From JASLEW01 sp035544875 (lineage in GTDB: Bacteria > Acidobacteriota > Thermoanaerobaculia > Multivoradales > UBA5704), in contig DASZZP010000097.1 in the NCBI GenBank assembly GCA_035544875.1, forward strand, positions 115,884 through 179,883: 64,000 bases of DNA, written 5' to 3'. The translations under genes were made by a program, and so were the position numbers. The notes under the pieces were generated by a model, which was given only the letters and a program-made list of their open reading frames with translations, ran no database searches and was not told the DNA's origin. Of this stretch, positions 38,763 to 47,562 are shown one piece after another (position 1 is the stretch's first letter; every line of letters begins with the position of its first letter).

Positions 38763-39086
38763 CTACTCCGGCTCGGCGGCCTGCCTCTCCTTCGTACTCT
38801 CCTCATCGTGCGGTTGTCCTCGCAGAATGTATAGCCACGCCGCGCGGCCGCTGGTTGAACGGGCGAGCACTACGCGCTGCTCGTTGTATCTCATCTTGAG
38901 CGGCTCACTGCTGCGGCTACTGTGAATTCGCTTTCGAAAGTTGCGAAGTCGTATAGTCTTCAGGATCGCAGCGATCTCGGCCCAGAACTCGCGCAGGATC
39001 TCCGCAATCTTCCGCTGATACTCGACGATCGCGTCGATGGTGCGCTGGGAGCGCGCTGTGCGAAACTCGTTAGGCATTGTCGTCAT
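38763..39086 (-). CDS. Small hypothetical protein
   Basis: 107 aa. It has a helical N-terminus (TIDAIVEYQRKIAEILREFWAEIAAILK) that may be amphipathic, followed by a basic stretch. No signal peptide is visible. The ATG overlaps the stop of the small secreted protein gene by four bases, and it leads into the HEPN-like gene 20 bases later. No family recognised; the tight coupling is the main reason to accept it. Confidence 0.6.
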   Translation of the reverse strand: MTTMPNEFRTARSQRTIDAIVEYQRKIAEILREFWAEIAAILKTIRLRNFRKRIHSSRSSEPLKMRYNEQRVVLARSTSGRAAWLYILRGQPHDEESTKERQAAEPE

Positions 39087-39358
39087 CCCCTCCGGGAGTG
39101 ATTTGCGTATTCCGAGCGAAGTCGCGCCCGCCAGCGCTCGAGCTGCGCCAACGTCGCCCGCCCGACCTTATCTGGCGACGAGAGGTTTGCAAAGCGCGCC
39201 ACATATGGTGCGAGGTGGGCCGCCTCTTGGACTTGGTCGACGAGCTTCTTGAAGGAGGCTACGAGATCCTCATCGGCGGGGGCAGGCGCTGACTCCGGGG
39301 CGGGAGTAAGGGTCAGACAAGAAAGAACAACGGCAGCAATCAGAATGGCTGGGTTCAT
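39083..39358 (-). CDS. Small secreted protein
   Basis: 91 aa with a clear signal peptide (NPAILIAAVVLSCLTL). The mature part is helical: DEDLVASFKKLVDQVQEAAH, then ATLAQLERWRARLRSEY. GAGGAGG precedes the ATG. It overlaps the next gene by four bases (ATGA). No family recognised. A mature part of about 70 aa would sit in the periplasm beside the larger secreted partner. Confidence 0.65.
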   Translation of the reverse strand: MNPAILIAAVVLSCLTLTPAPESAPAPADEDLVASFKKLVDQVQEAAHLAPYVARFANLSSPDKVGRATLAQLERWRARLRSEYANHSRRG

Positions 39359-39412
39359 TAGCCGACCTCCTCGCGTCCATCTCTTGGGGGTGGCCTGTAG
39401 GCTGTGGCAAAG

Positions 39413-40444
39413 TCATTTGTGTATCTCGTTCTGAAGAATTTGGGTGCCGGTGGCCGCCACTTCCAGGTCGGCCTTGTCTAAGTCCGCGACATCAACCCAG
39501 TCGCCGCTCGTGGTGGTGCAAGAAGCGCTCTTGCAGACTTGGAATCGCGTCACCGGGTGAAGCTCCCAGACGCTTGCGCGCCAGCAGTCGTCCTGGTTCC
39601 CGAGAGCGCAATTGTCCCTCCTGTTGTTGTGCTCGCTGTCGATGAGCAGTTGCCCGACCACGCGCACCTGACGGCCGATGGCGGCTTTCACGATGCGAAG
39701 TGTCCAGTTGGACCTAAACAGCGCCCGTTGGTGAGGCGTCATCTCGACGATCACACTGGTCCTCTTAACCTCGTCCTTTTCCTCGTCCGTAGGCTCTTGG
39801 TGCTCCGCCAGCTTGTCCGCCAGCTCGCCCGCCAACTCGGGGTCGAAGCCGATTCCAATGTGGAAGTCGCTATCGACCTGCCGTGAAGCCTGGCAGTTGG
39901 AGCTTTCGCCGGGTGACGAGTGCGCGTAATAAAGATAGCCGAACAATCCGTGGACCCTGCCCTCGCCGAGCGCTGTCAGCCTGTCCTTCAGCTGCTTGTG
40001 GTTGCTCTTTTTCAACTCCTTCGGCGTCTGCTGATCGAGATCCTCGAAGTCCTCTTTTTCCAGGAAGCGCAACGGCTCCAGTTCGGGCCGAACGAGTTGG
40101 TTCTTTAGCAGATTGAGGTAGGCATCGAACCTTGGGGCCTCCGCCCGGCTGCAGCCCACGGGGTAATGGCTGTGACATTCCTTGTAGTCGCCGACTTTGA
40201 GCGCGCACCGTGCGACCTCAGGGCCGAGTCGCGGGGCATCTTGTCTTCCAGGAAGCAAGGCGCTCTTCACGAGCTGCGACAGTTCGGGAGCAGCCAACGA
40301 TGCGCTTGGGCCGGGTGGTCCGGCGGCGCTCCGTCCGGAAAGGACGCCGCTCTGTGCGAACAGCGCGAGCGCCAAGGGGGCGAAAGGCGCGACCCGGCGG
40401 CCGGCGGCCCCGAGGCTTCTTGATCTCTTCGGTACCACGGTCAT
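39413..40444 (-). CDS. Secreted hypothetical protein of the six-gene cluster
   Basis: 343 aa. A signal-like N-terminus (PFAPLALALFAQSGVL) precedes a Cys-containing region (CALKVGDYKECHSHYPVGCS). The C-terminal half holds VIVEMTPHQRALFRSNWTLR and VRVVGQLLIDSEH...SVWELHPVTRFQVC, a pattern I have the impression of seeing at the end of small secreted OB-fold-like proteins but cannot name. The ATG overlaps the stop of the upstream membrane protein (ATGA). Function unknown. Confidence 0.65.
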   Translation of the reverse strand: MTVVPKRSRSLGAAGRRVAPFAPLALALFAQSGVLSGRSAAGPPGPSASLAAPELSQLVKSALLPGRQDAPRLGPEVARCALKVGDYKECHSHYPVGCSRAEAPRFDAYLNLLKNQLVRPELEPLRFLEKEDFEDLDQQTPKELKKSNHKQLKDRLTALGEGRVHGLFGYLYYAHSSPGESSNCQASRQVDSDFHIGIGFDPELAGELADKLAEHQEPTDEEKDEVKRTSVIVEMTPHQRALFRSNWTLRIVKAAIGRQVRVVGQLLIDSEHNNRRDNCALGNQDDCWRASVWELHPVTRFQVCKSASCTTTSGDWVDVADLDKADLEVAATGTQILQNEIHK

Positions 40445-40920
40445 TCGTCCTCAGCAGACGTCCCGTGGTTGTCTCCTGCTCCTGGCGGAACCTTTCGGTG
40501 GCTGACTTCGATACCCTTGCTCACCGCAAAGGTGGTCGCGCTAATTCCTAGCAAGGTAAGGACCTCGCCGGGGACGGGGGGCAAACTATCGGTTGACACC
40601 GCGACGAGGAAGAAGCTGAACGCTATGACGAACGTAAAAATCAGAAATTGGAAGCGCGAGATGCTCGCCGTGCCCTGGTCGCTGATCAACTGCGAGAGGT
40701 CGATCTGGCCTCGGATCATATCGATCAGTATCTTCAGGCCGAATGAGAACATTAGAAAGAGCAGCGCATAGCCAAAGATGACCTTGAGATGGCTGAGCGA
40801 ATCCTTGGGATCCATTATGGAGAAGGTGACGACAGCAATCAGGATTGCGGCGAGGCTGACCAGCGTGTACCAGTCGGTGGTGCGTGTTGGCTGTGCCGGC
40901 AGGGGTTGCGATGCGTTCAC
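40441..40920 (-). CDS. Small membrane protein, paralogue B
   Basis: 159 aa from GTG 40920, with three or four hydrophobic helices (LVSLAAILIAVVTFSI, VIFGYALLFLMFSFGLKI, FQFLIFTFVIAFSFFLVAV, VLTLLGISATTFAVSKG). The GTG overlaps the stop of paralogue A (GTGA). The C-terminal half aligns with paralogue A around S/R-x-Q-x-L-I, a Pro-Pro-Gly turn and a last helix, so the two arose by duplication. Possibly a hetero-oligomeric membrane part. Confidence 0.65.
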   Translation of the reverse strand: MNASQPLPAQPTRTTDWYTLVSLAAILIAVVTFSIMDPKDSLSHLKVIFGYALLFLMFSFGLKILIDMIRGQIDLSQLISDQGTASISRFQFLIFTFVIAFSFFLVAVSTDSLPPVPGEVLTLLGISATTFAVSKGIEVSHRKVPPGAGDNHGTSAEDE

Positions 40921-41282
40921 CGGAGATCTCCTTGCCTGAGGTTCTTCAACAGCGGTTGAATAAAGAAGGAGAGCGCCTTGGCTGCAAGATAGACAGCCTG
41001 GCTCCCGCCGAGCACGGCAATGACGCCGCCAGGGGGCCTTGGCAGCGCATTCCAGCGGGGGCTCACGATGACAGCATGCAGGTAGCCGACCGCTATGACC
41101 GTGGAAATAATCAGCAGTTGTAGGCGGGCAGGAGAGAGCGACCGGCGATCGCCCGGGGCCTTCGAGTTCAGGAGCCCCTTCAAAGAGACTTCGCCCGTGA
41201 GGACTCTCCATAGGACGACACAGGAGAAACCAACGATCACGATGAACCCCGCGCAGGCTGCTATCCGGTAGGGGAGGTGCAT
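40917..41282 (-). CDS. Small membrane protein, paralogue A
   Basis: About 121 aa from ATG 41282; a longer frame reaches 41498 but its N-terminus is low-complexity. Helices are IAACAGFIVIVGFSCVVLW, LQLLIISTVIAVGYLHAVIV and VIAVLGGSQAVYLAAKAL. It shares with paralogue B the order helix, short polar loop, helix, PRPPGGV or PPVPGEV turn, helix. First gene of the six-gene run. Function unknown. Confidence 0.6.
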   Translation of the reverse strand: MHLPYRIAACAGFIVIVGFSCVVLWRVLTGEVSLKGLLNSKAPGDRRSLSPARLQLLIISTVIAVGYLHAVIVSPRWNALPRPPGGVIAVLGGSQAVYLAAKALSFFIQPLLKNLRQGDLR

Positions 41283-42233
41283 ATCGTCCACAACTCGAAC
41301 CGCTCGACGTTGCCCGCCAGCCGATGAGGTGACGGAGTCCTCTGGGGGACCATACGAGAACCATGCGCGGCTGTCAACGATATCGACGCTTCCTAATAGG
41401 GACATGCTGCCCACTACTACCGGGGGACGAGGCGACCAGCGACGTGTTGCAGCCGATGCCGCTTCAGCCGCACGGGTCAGCGCTTGGCCGAGGCTCACTT
41501 AGTGCCGTCGATGAGGGACCTCCCGCATCGCTTGTAAATGTCCAGCAGAGGCATGCCATCGGGGACTTCGCCGTCCGTGATCTTCTCAGCCAAAGCTCGA
41601 CCCGCTGTCAGCCCATGACGCAGCAGTGGCGCGAAGGGTGGCCTGGATCTGGGCGGGACCGCCCGCGCCGCGCACGGCTCGTGTGCGGCAGCTGCGGCTT
41701 CAACCGCCCACTGAGGCGAGGGAGACACGGAAGAGGGCGCTCGCGGAGCCAGGGCGCCCTCTCGTTTGCCGTGGCGCTTCGGAGGCGGAGCCGCTCCCGA
41801 AGTTCGAAGAGAATCGGTGGTGGAGGCTTGTGTCACCTGCGCAGGGCCGGCCCGGACCTGCTGGCCGTAGCGCCGCCAGTTCGAGTCGCAACCGGGATAA
41901 GAACGGAGTGCCCGGACTGTTGATCCACGGCGCGCTTGAGGTGCGATGTTGACCGCGCTCGGTGCGGCAGCGCGGTAGGCTCAGGCTGGCCGTGCTACCG
42001 AAAGAAACTTGCGCCGTGGCGTTTTCGCCACACCCTCGACCCTCTCAGGCGGCTAAAGCTCTCTGTGGAGGAGGTTTAACTCGATTAGCCACGGCTCGAG
42101 CCGGTTCCAACTCGGAACCGTTGTTGGTATTTTCGCAACTATTTGCACTCTATACGATTCCCGTGCAGGTAGGCGCGGCCTTCTACGGGCCGGACCGCAT
42201 GGGTACGGCTGAGACCAAGGGGCGCCGAGCGGG
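41283..42233. other. Long stretch without a confident gene
   Basis: About 950 bases. The minus frame 41495-41836 has a low-complexity Ala/Pro N-terminus and I do not accept it; the remaining frames are short. This should hold the promoter of the six-gene run and the 3' side of the PIN-like gene, but I see no clear sigma-70 match. Confidence 0.35.
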
Positions 42234-43121
42234 CTACGGCAGTTTCCCAGACTGGAGCAGCACCTCAACTTCCGATCGATTGAGCACAGTACACGAGGTG
42301 GGCAGCTCGCTTAGTATTCTCTTCAGCATCCGGTCCATGGTCGTGTCCGCCGTGAAGATCGTACAGTAGGGGAGCAGGCTCATCTGCAGGAAGTCCCCCA
42401 GGTCGGAGCCTTTCCGCTTCATCGGGAAGGCCGGATCGGTGTCCACATAGGCATACCAGAAGCACAGCGAGCTCGTCCGAATGGCGGGCAACTTCGCGGT
42501 CCCTCCGCCGGTGACTAGGTCCACCAGCGCCGGGCCGAGGCCTTCGAGCTCCACCCTGGTCAAGCCTGTGAGATGGCGGAGATCGAGCGATTGGAGAAAC
42601 GCCTCTTTCGAGGCCGCGAGATCTCGTAATCGTCCCCGCCTATCGCGATGGAGCACGCCCTCCTTACAGGCATGTTCAAGAATTTTGGAAACATCGGCAG
42701 ACCATTCGGATTTCGTCTTCTCGTACTCTGCTGCCCACTCTTTGATGTCCTTTCCTTGCTGCAAGTAAAGGCGATCCCGCCTTAGAAAGAGCTCGAGTGC
42801 CTGAACTCGATGCTCTGCTGGTATGTCGTTTAGGTCCAGCTCGATCGGGAGCCCCGAAAGCGATTGAGGGAAGGCCTTCAGCTCGGTGTCGAAGACACGG
42901 GTGGATTTGACGATCGCACACGAATGCCTTCCGAGGAATCGCGCCACCCGCGCGCACCGATCGTCCTGCGAACCGCGCGGGTTGTAGAGCTCAATCAGGG
43001 AGAGGGAATTGACCAGCACGGTCAGACCCGTCCGGTGCACCCACCCAGAGAGGTGGTCGTAGGCATCGGGTTTCGTGTATCTCACCAGCGCCCAGGTATC
43101 GAGAAACGCAAAGCTACTCAT
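42234..43121 (-). CDS. PIN-like domain protein
   Basis: 295 aa. The N-terminus SFAFLDTWALVRYT has the first PIN Asp (residue 8), NSLSLIELYNPRG supplies the Glu (about 44), and the C-terminus holds GDFLQMSLLPYC and IFTADTTMDRML (Asp about 246 and 259). A helical insertion of about 120 aa separates the halves, so it is larger than VapC. Such enlarged PIN-like proteins are predicted nucleases. It starts on the stop of a small upstream frame (TAATG), so translation is coupled. Confidence 0.65.
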   Translation of the reverse strand: MSSFAFLDTWALVRYTKPDAYDHLSGWVHRTGLTVLVNSLSLIELYNPRGSQDDRCARVARFLGRHSCAIVKSTRVFDTELKAFPQSLSGLPIELDLNDIPAEHRVQALELFLRRDRLYLQQGKDIKEWAAEYEKTKSEWSADVSKILEHACKEGVLHRDRRGRLRDLAASKEAFLQSLDLRHLTGLTRVELEGLGPALVDLVTGGGTAKLPAIRTSSLCFWYAYVDTDPAFPMKRKGSDLGDFLQMSLLPYCTIFTADTTMDRMLKRILSELPTSCTVLNRSEVEVLLQSGKLP

Positions 43122-43387
43122 TAGGAATCACACCTTGCGTGTAGTGCTGGATGTTCAGGCACCTCTGCGGGAAGACCGAGGTCCGCATCGAGCTCCCTGG
43201 AGTAGGCTCGGATGTCGGGTCGCTTCCTCGATCCTGTGCGTCCGGCGCTTTCGAACACGGGATAGAGGCCGAGATCGGAAAACACTTCGGGAATTTGCCG
43301 CGAGAGATCATTTTCGCTCTGGGCGGTCTCGCCGGAGGCCACTCTCTCGACGAGGTCGAGGAAACGTTGAGTCGCTGGCTGGTTCAT
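43121..43387 (-). CDS. Short protein resembling a truncated N-terminus
   Basis: 88 aa starting MNQPATQRFLDLVERVASG. The text SENDLSRQIPEVFSDLGLYPVFESAGRTGSRKRPDI reads like the opening of type IIG/N6-methylase-type restriction proteins, where a catalytic Asp-Glu-x-Lys region would follow. Here the frame ends 25 residues later, directly on the start of the PIN-like gene. It may be a truncated or frameshifted gene, or a genuine small partner. I cannot decide by eye. Confidence 0.35.
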   Translation of the reverse strand: MNQPATQRFLDLVERVASGETAQSENDLSRQIPEVFSDLGLYPVFESAGRTGSRKRPDIRAYSRELDADLGLPAEVPEHPALHARCDS

Positions 43388-43751
43388 GCCCAACTCCAAA
43401 GACCAGCGGCGAGCGTGGAATGGGACACCGGAGCAGGAGGTGGTGGGGGGTATGGGGTGGGAGCGATTCCGTGGCCGGCGGTGGCCCCCGCGGCGCTGCG
43501 GCGAGGCGATAGCAGGATCCGGAGGCGGGCAAGACGATCCAGGGCCGGCCGAGGGCGGGATGGAAGCGCCATCTCCTGCCGAGCCAGCAGCCGGCGGCGA
43601 GGGGGCTGGCGGCGAGGTCGAAGACGAGGAGGGCACAGGTTGAGCTGGAGGACCGAGCGGACCCGCTGCTGGTCGTAGGTGGAGAGCTGGCCTTAGAATA
43701 GAGCAACAACCGGCCCCTACCACTTATTCCAGTTTTTTCAGAGACAGGACA
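43388..43751. other. Purine-rich intergenic region
   Basis: Strongly G/A-rich on the plus strand between the short coupled frame and the lipase-like gene. The open frames through it are low-complexity (Pro/Ser/Ala) and show no domain. Confidence 0.4.
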
Positions 43752-44825
43752 CTAGAATGGGTTGGCGCCTCCATTTGGTTCCGATGGCCATCCTTCATCG
43801 GAGCGACACCGCTGAGGTACACCTGTCTTATCCAGATGGGCTAGCCCCCAGTCGTGAAGTCGTGCGTATTCGGATGTGACGCGCGCGAGTACCCACTTAT
43901 AGAGCTCATCGTCTGTTCCGCTCGGAGTAGCCATTTCCATATGGTTGCGGTCGAACCCGATGATCGGAGAATTGACCGCGTCTGCAATGGGCAATGCGGC
44001 GCTGGTCGGACTTACAACAAGCAAGGGGCCGATGTGCTTGGTCTCAATGGCAGCATGGAGGTCTAGTGGGCGGCATCCAAAGGCGCCCCCCTTGCCCCGC
44101 GCTTCTTGAACGAAGATTTGAAGCATGCGTAAGTAGAGATTGTTGTTTTCTAGTGACGTTAGAAGCTTGTCGTTAATGCCGAGTAGACCCTTTAGGAGGT
44201 GTGCGATATCGGCGATCTCTGCGCCGACTACGGGTGTTGCCAGCGTGATCACGAAGGCGTTCTGCGCAAGATAACTGTGACCCAAGCGGTCAACAACCAT
44301 AGTTAGATAGGTGAAAACGATATTCCCGCCGAGGCTGTGCGCAATGAACCCGATCGTGGCGTAGCGGCGCTGTCGGAGCGGGTAAAGGGCCTTAAAGACA
44401 TGCCGTGCGACCTCAGCGAAGTCAGGGTTGTCGGCCTTTGCCCAGCTAAGCAGTGCGGTGCGGTAGTTGAGCCTGAAGAGATCGACTGTGTTCGAGAAGG
44501 GGTATAGCTGACCGCGGGGCGGAAAATTGCTGGGCCAATCGAAGCCGGTGGCGCTGTTTGTGAACGTCTTGGCGCCGCCGTAGATGCCGTGGACGAAAAC
44601 GATGGCGTCATAGGCCAGACAAGAGGGTTTGTCTGGTGTACAGGCGGGTGTGGCCACAGGCTCCAAGGTTGCTAAGGGCGCGGCTGAGTCGACCGGACTG
44701 GCGTCCCGGGCTAAGGACGCAGTGGGAGGCGGCGACGAAGGTGGACTGGCGGCGGTGCTGGAGACAAGAGAACAGGTGAGCAGGGTTGCAAAGAGGTATC
44801 GCCGCGTGTCATCTCGATTGGACAT
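43752..44825 (-). CDS. Exported alpha/beta hydrolase (lipase-like)
   Basis: 357 aa. A signal peptide (LFATLLTCSLVSSTAAS) and a Pro/Ser/Ala linker precede the hydrolase: IVFVHGIYGGAKTF (oxyanion HG, about 78), the nucleophile elbow GFIAHSLGGNIVF (Ser about 163), then SPIIGFDRNHMEMATPSG with a possible catalytic His. Similar folds are lipases or acyl hydrolases. A periplasmic or secreted esterase is the fair call; the substrate is unknown. It lies alone between the PIN-like locus and a broken insertion sequence. Confidence 0.78.
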   Translation of the reverse strand: MSNRDDTRRYLFATLLTCSLVSSTAASPPSSPPPTASLARDASPVDSAAPLATLEPVATPACTPDKPSCLAYDAIVFVHGIYGGAKTFTNSATGFDWPSNFPPRGQLYPFSNTVDLFRLNYRTALLSWAKADNPDFAEVARHVFKALYPLRQRRYATIGFIAHSLGGNIVFTYLTMVVDRLGHSYLAQNAFVITLATPVVGAEIADIAHLLKGLLGINDKLLTSLENNNLYLRMLQIFVQEARGKGGAFGCRPLDLHAAIETKHIGPLLVVSPTSAALPIADAVNSPIIGFDRNHMEMATPSGTDDELYKWVLARVTSEYARLHDWGLAHLDKTGVPQRCRSDEGWPSEPNGGANPF

Positions 44826-44861
44826 CGTAGGCCCTCCAAGTCAAGACGCCATACTACGACA

Positions 44862-45347
44862 CTATGGAATGACCGGTTCCCGCAATCGTGAGGTCTCGCA
44901 GAAGGCCCGGTACTCGGTCTCCCACGCGGCCGTCAGTCGCGTGATCGTCGTCGGCGACAGCCCCGAGGCTTGTTCGCCCAACAGCACCGGCAGGGCCTCC
45001 CGGAAGTCCCCGGTAGACAGGCCCCACAGGTAGAGGATCGGCAGCACTTCGGCGACCTTCGGCGAGCGCCGCATGTACGGCGGCAGGATCTCGCTGGTGA
45101 AGCGCTGCCGCTGACCCTGCTCATCGACCCGCCGGTCGTCGACCCGCAGCGCCTGGATCTCCACCGCCCCCGACCCCAACACCACCGTCCTCGCCTGGGC
45201 CTTGCCGTTGCGCACCACCAGCCGATGGCCCTGCTCGTCGCGCTCCTGGAGGTGCTCCTCGATGTAGCCCGCCACTTCGGCCTCCAGCGCCGATGCTAGC
45301 ATCCGCCGCGCTCCCTCCCGAACCAGCTCATCCAGCGTCGAAGCCAT
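44862..45347 (-). pseudogene. IS256-family transposase, 3'-truncated
   Basis: The first about 155 residues of a Mutator/IS256 transposase: STLDELVREGARRMLASALE, EVAGYIEEH, VVRNGKAQARTV, YMRRSPKVAEVLPILYLWGL and LSPTTITRLTAAWETEYRAF. The frame then leaves the family near 44885 and stops, so the DDE catalytic part is missing. Only the left part of the element survives. Confidence 0.85.
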
Positions 45348-45558
45348 CGCTCCCTCTTTCCCTACCTGTGCCTTCTCGTGTAGCGTCAACACGGGTGACG
45401 TCTACTCTCTCCCGGTCCCACCCGGGGGTTGCGTGTTGATTCCACGCGGGAGGATACGCCACCCACTTCCTACCTGCCCATCCACAACTCTTGGTTATAC
45501 CTCGCGTCCGGCGCGAACCTGAGGCTGCGCGGCAGTGCGGGCGCGAGGCGATAGGCCA

Positions 45559-45676
45559 ACTGCGGATTCCGACGAAGCCGGCCACTTCGATCAACCATGA
45601 GCCCTGCTCGTCGCTACGCTCCGACAGGGTGGCCGGCTTCGATCGGGTTGGGTGGCCGGCTTCGTCGGAATCCGCA
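45559..45676. repeat. IS21-type terminal repeats enclosing 118 bp
   Basis: A 24-base inverted repeat, starting TGCGGATTCCGACGAAGCCG and continuing GCCA, brackets a 118-bp segment that holds no gene. Further copies of GGTGGCCGGCTTCG lie inside the right half, as in the multiple end repeats of IS21-like elements. It is a MITE-like deletion product or two abutting ends. Confidence 0.65.
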
Positions 45677-45730
45677 ACCCCTCCCGCATCTCGTCGCTGG
45701 CTCTTGGACGTTCTCCCGCGCTGAACTGGC

Positions 45731-45919
45731 CTACTCCTTGATCTTCAGGAAGGCGCGCAGCGCCTCGCGCACTACCTCAGAAGCGGGCATCTCGCGATCA
45801 AGGGCCGCCTGCTTCAGCGCCCGCCTTTCCTCTGGCGACAGAAAGATGACGGTGCGAAACAGGCCCCCCTTTGTTACGGTCGTCTTTCCTCCCCGTGGGC
45901 CTTCTTTCGGCTTGCTCAT
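45731..45919 (-). CDS. Small ribbon-helix-helix-like protein
   Basis: About 62 aa. After a basic Gly/Lys-rich N-terminus comes FRTVIFLSPEERRALKQAALDREMPASEVVREALRAFL, which fits a CopG-type ribbon-helix-helix DNA-binding fold. No toxin gene sits beside it; the next gene is 167 bases away and divergent. It is either an orphan antitoxin or a small regulator. ATG 45919 is preferred to the longer frame. Confidence 0.65.
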   Translation of the reverse strand: MSKPKEGPRGGKTTVTKGGLFRTVIFLSPEERRALKQAALDREMPASEVVREALRAFLKIKE

Positions 45920-46085
45920 GGCCCTGGATTGTACCCTAATGCGCACGTTGACATTGTTGACAAGCGTACCAGGATGACATTATCGTAGATCTGCGGTGAG
46001 GGATTCGCCCCCCGCTCAAGTGAAGCGGCCCGGCGGGGTGCTGACACACGTCCGCCGGACCTGACCCAGCAGGAGGTCTCGCCTC

Positions 46086-46430
46086 ATGCCGAGCTGCCCG
46101 GAGTCTATCCCGCCCCCCTCGCCGCCCCCCGCCTGGACCGTTGCCAGGGCGCAAGCCGCACTCCGGGAAGCCGCCTTTGAGCTTCTGGCGCTCCAGGAGC
46201 GACTCGAGAGCATCGACCGCGGTCTGCCGGTGCCGCCCAACCAGGAAGCCATGCTGGAAGGCCGCATCGCGCCCGATCTGGCAACCGAACTCTCGGGCCG
46301 CGTCGAGTGCATCGCGGAAGACGAGCTGCGCCAGGTGATCGAGTCACTCCAGGGAGCCGCGTGCCTCACCGCGCACGACTTGGAACGAAACTTCAGCGAG
46401 CAGCAGCGGAGACGCCGCGAGTGCCGCTGA
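46086..46430 (+). CDS. Small hypothetical protein upstream of radC
   Basis: 114 aa. After a Pro-rich start the protein is helical and acidic (AALREAAFELLALQERLESIDRG, ECIAEDELRQVIESLQGA). No family recognised. Its last 10 bases overlap the GTG start of the RadC gene, so the two are probably cotranslated. Confidence 0.5.
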   Translation: MPSCPESIPPPSPPPAWTVARAQAALREAAFELLALQERLESIDRGLPVPPNQEAMLEGRIAPDLATELSGRVECIAEDELRQVIESLQGAACLTAHDLERNFSEQQRRRRECR

Positions 46431-47047
46431 CGGCGCGGGCGCTCTCGGATTGCGAGCTGGTCGCGACTCTTCTCTCCGGAGGTAAGGTTCGAGAATCGTC
46501 GCTCAAGCGAGCACGCGCCCTCTTGGCCGAGTCGGGCGGCCTGTCCGCTCTTCCGGTAGCGTCTCGGGACACGTTGCTCTACTTGGGCCTGAGTGAGACC
46601 CAGGCATCGGCCTTGCTGGTAGCTTGCGAGCTGGCCTGCCGCCTGGCCCGCGAGCAGATACCCGAGCGTAAGCCGCTGCGCCGACCGGCAGAGGTGGCGC
46701 TCTACCTGTCGCTGCGCTACCAGCAGCGCGACCAAGAGGTCATGGGCGCCGTCTTCCTGGACCTCCGACACCGCATGCTCGGAGAGCGCGAGATCTTCCG
46801 CGGCACCCTGTCGCGGGCCGCCGTCGAGCCGCGCGAGATCCTCAAGCAGTGCCTGCTACGCGGCGCGGCGGGAGTCGTGCTCTTCCACACCCACCCGAGC
46901 GGCGATCCTTCTCCGAGCGGCGAGGATCTGGACTTCACCCGGCGCATGGCTGACGCGGCGGCCGTGATCGGGGTCGATCTGATCGACCACCTGGTGCTCG
47001 GCACGGCCGGGCGCTGGGTTTCCCTGCGTGAGAAGGCAGTTTGGTAA
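46421..47047 (+). CDS. RadC-family JAB domain protein
   Basis: 208 aa from GTG 46421. The N-terminal helix-hairpin-helix-like region (ALSDCELVATLLSGG, YLGLSETQASALL) is followed by the JAB/JAMM domain with EVMGAVFLDLRHRMLGEREIFRGTL and the metal site VVLFHTHPSGDPSPSGED. RadC proteins are common on genomic islands; their role is unclear and probably concerns DNA or protein processing during element mobility. GTG is chosen because the upstream frame overlaps the small gene before it. Confidence 0.9.
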   Translation: MPLTARALSDCELVATLLSGGKVRESSLKRARALLAESGGLSALPVASRDTLLYLGLSETQASALLVACELACRLAREQIPERKPLRRPAEVALYLSLRYQQRDQEVMGAVFLDLRHRMLGEREIFRGTLSRAAVEPREILKQCLLRGAAGVVLFHTHPSGDPSPSGEDLDFTRRMADAAAVIGVDLIDHLVLGTAGRWVSLREKAVW

Positions 47048-47467
47048 CAAGGCTTGAAGGTAAACACGTTCACCGTCCGGGCCAGCCAGGATCGGGCCCC
47101 GGCCTTGGGCGCCGGTCGCGCGCTACCTCGGGTGCCCCGTCGGTGTCGTAGGGCTGGAAGAGCTGGCCGAGGAGCGCGGCCCACGTCGGCGGTGGCTGGG
47201 GAGGAGGGCGAAGAGTCCAGAGCCGGTCGCGGGGGGCGAGGAGTTCTCCCGCCCGCCAGATCGAGGGGAGAAGAGGAGAGGGCACAGTCGAGGCAGGGCG
47301 ATCCGAGCGGCGGTGAATGGTGGATGGATCCTGGCCACGGCAGATCCTGGCGGCGATAGCCGCGGGTCCCGATGCCACGGCCTCGGCACCCGGCGGCTCG
47401 GCGCCGCCGGCTCTCGTGATGGGTACGAGAGAACCAGCCCCGATAGCCGTAGAGTTGCAAGCGCTAC

Positions 47468-47489
47468 AACGTTCGAGGTATCGAACGTT
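47468..47489. repeat. Palindrome copy 1
   Basis: AACGTTCGA, four bases, TCGAACGTT. Shorter version of the copies at 47533 and 47883. Confidence 0.8.
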
Positions 47490-47532
47490 TCGGCTCTTCA
47501 GCTATATCGTTTGATTCGCGACGCATCGAGTC

Positions 47533-47562
47533 CTTCAACGTTCGATGTATCGAACGTTGAAG
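47533..47562. repeat. Palindrome copy 2
   Basis: Arms CTTCAACGTTCGA and TCGAACGTTGAAG around TGTA. It lies 43 bases after copy 1. Confidence 0.85.

Noticed and set aside
41495..41836. 113-aa minus-strand frame
   Set aside because: Low-complexity Ala/Pro N-terminus, no family and no ribosome site. The C-terminal 20 codons could be real but cannot be supported.
46016..46771. 251-aa minus-strand frame
   Set aside because: Antisense to RadC and its upstream gene.
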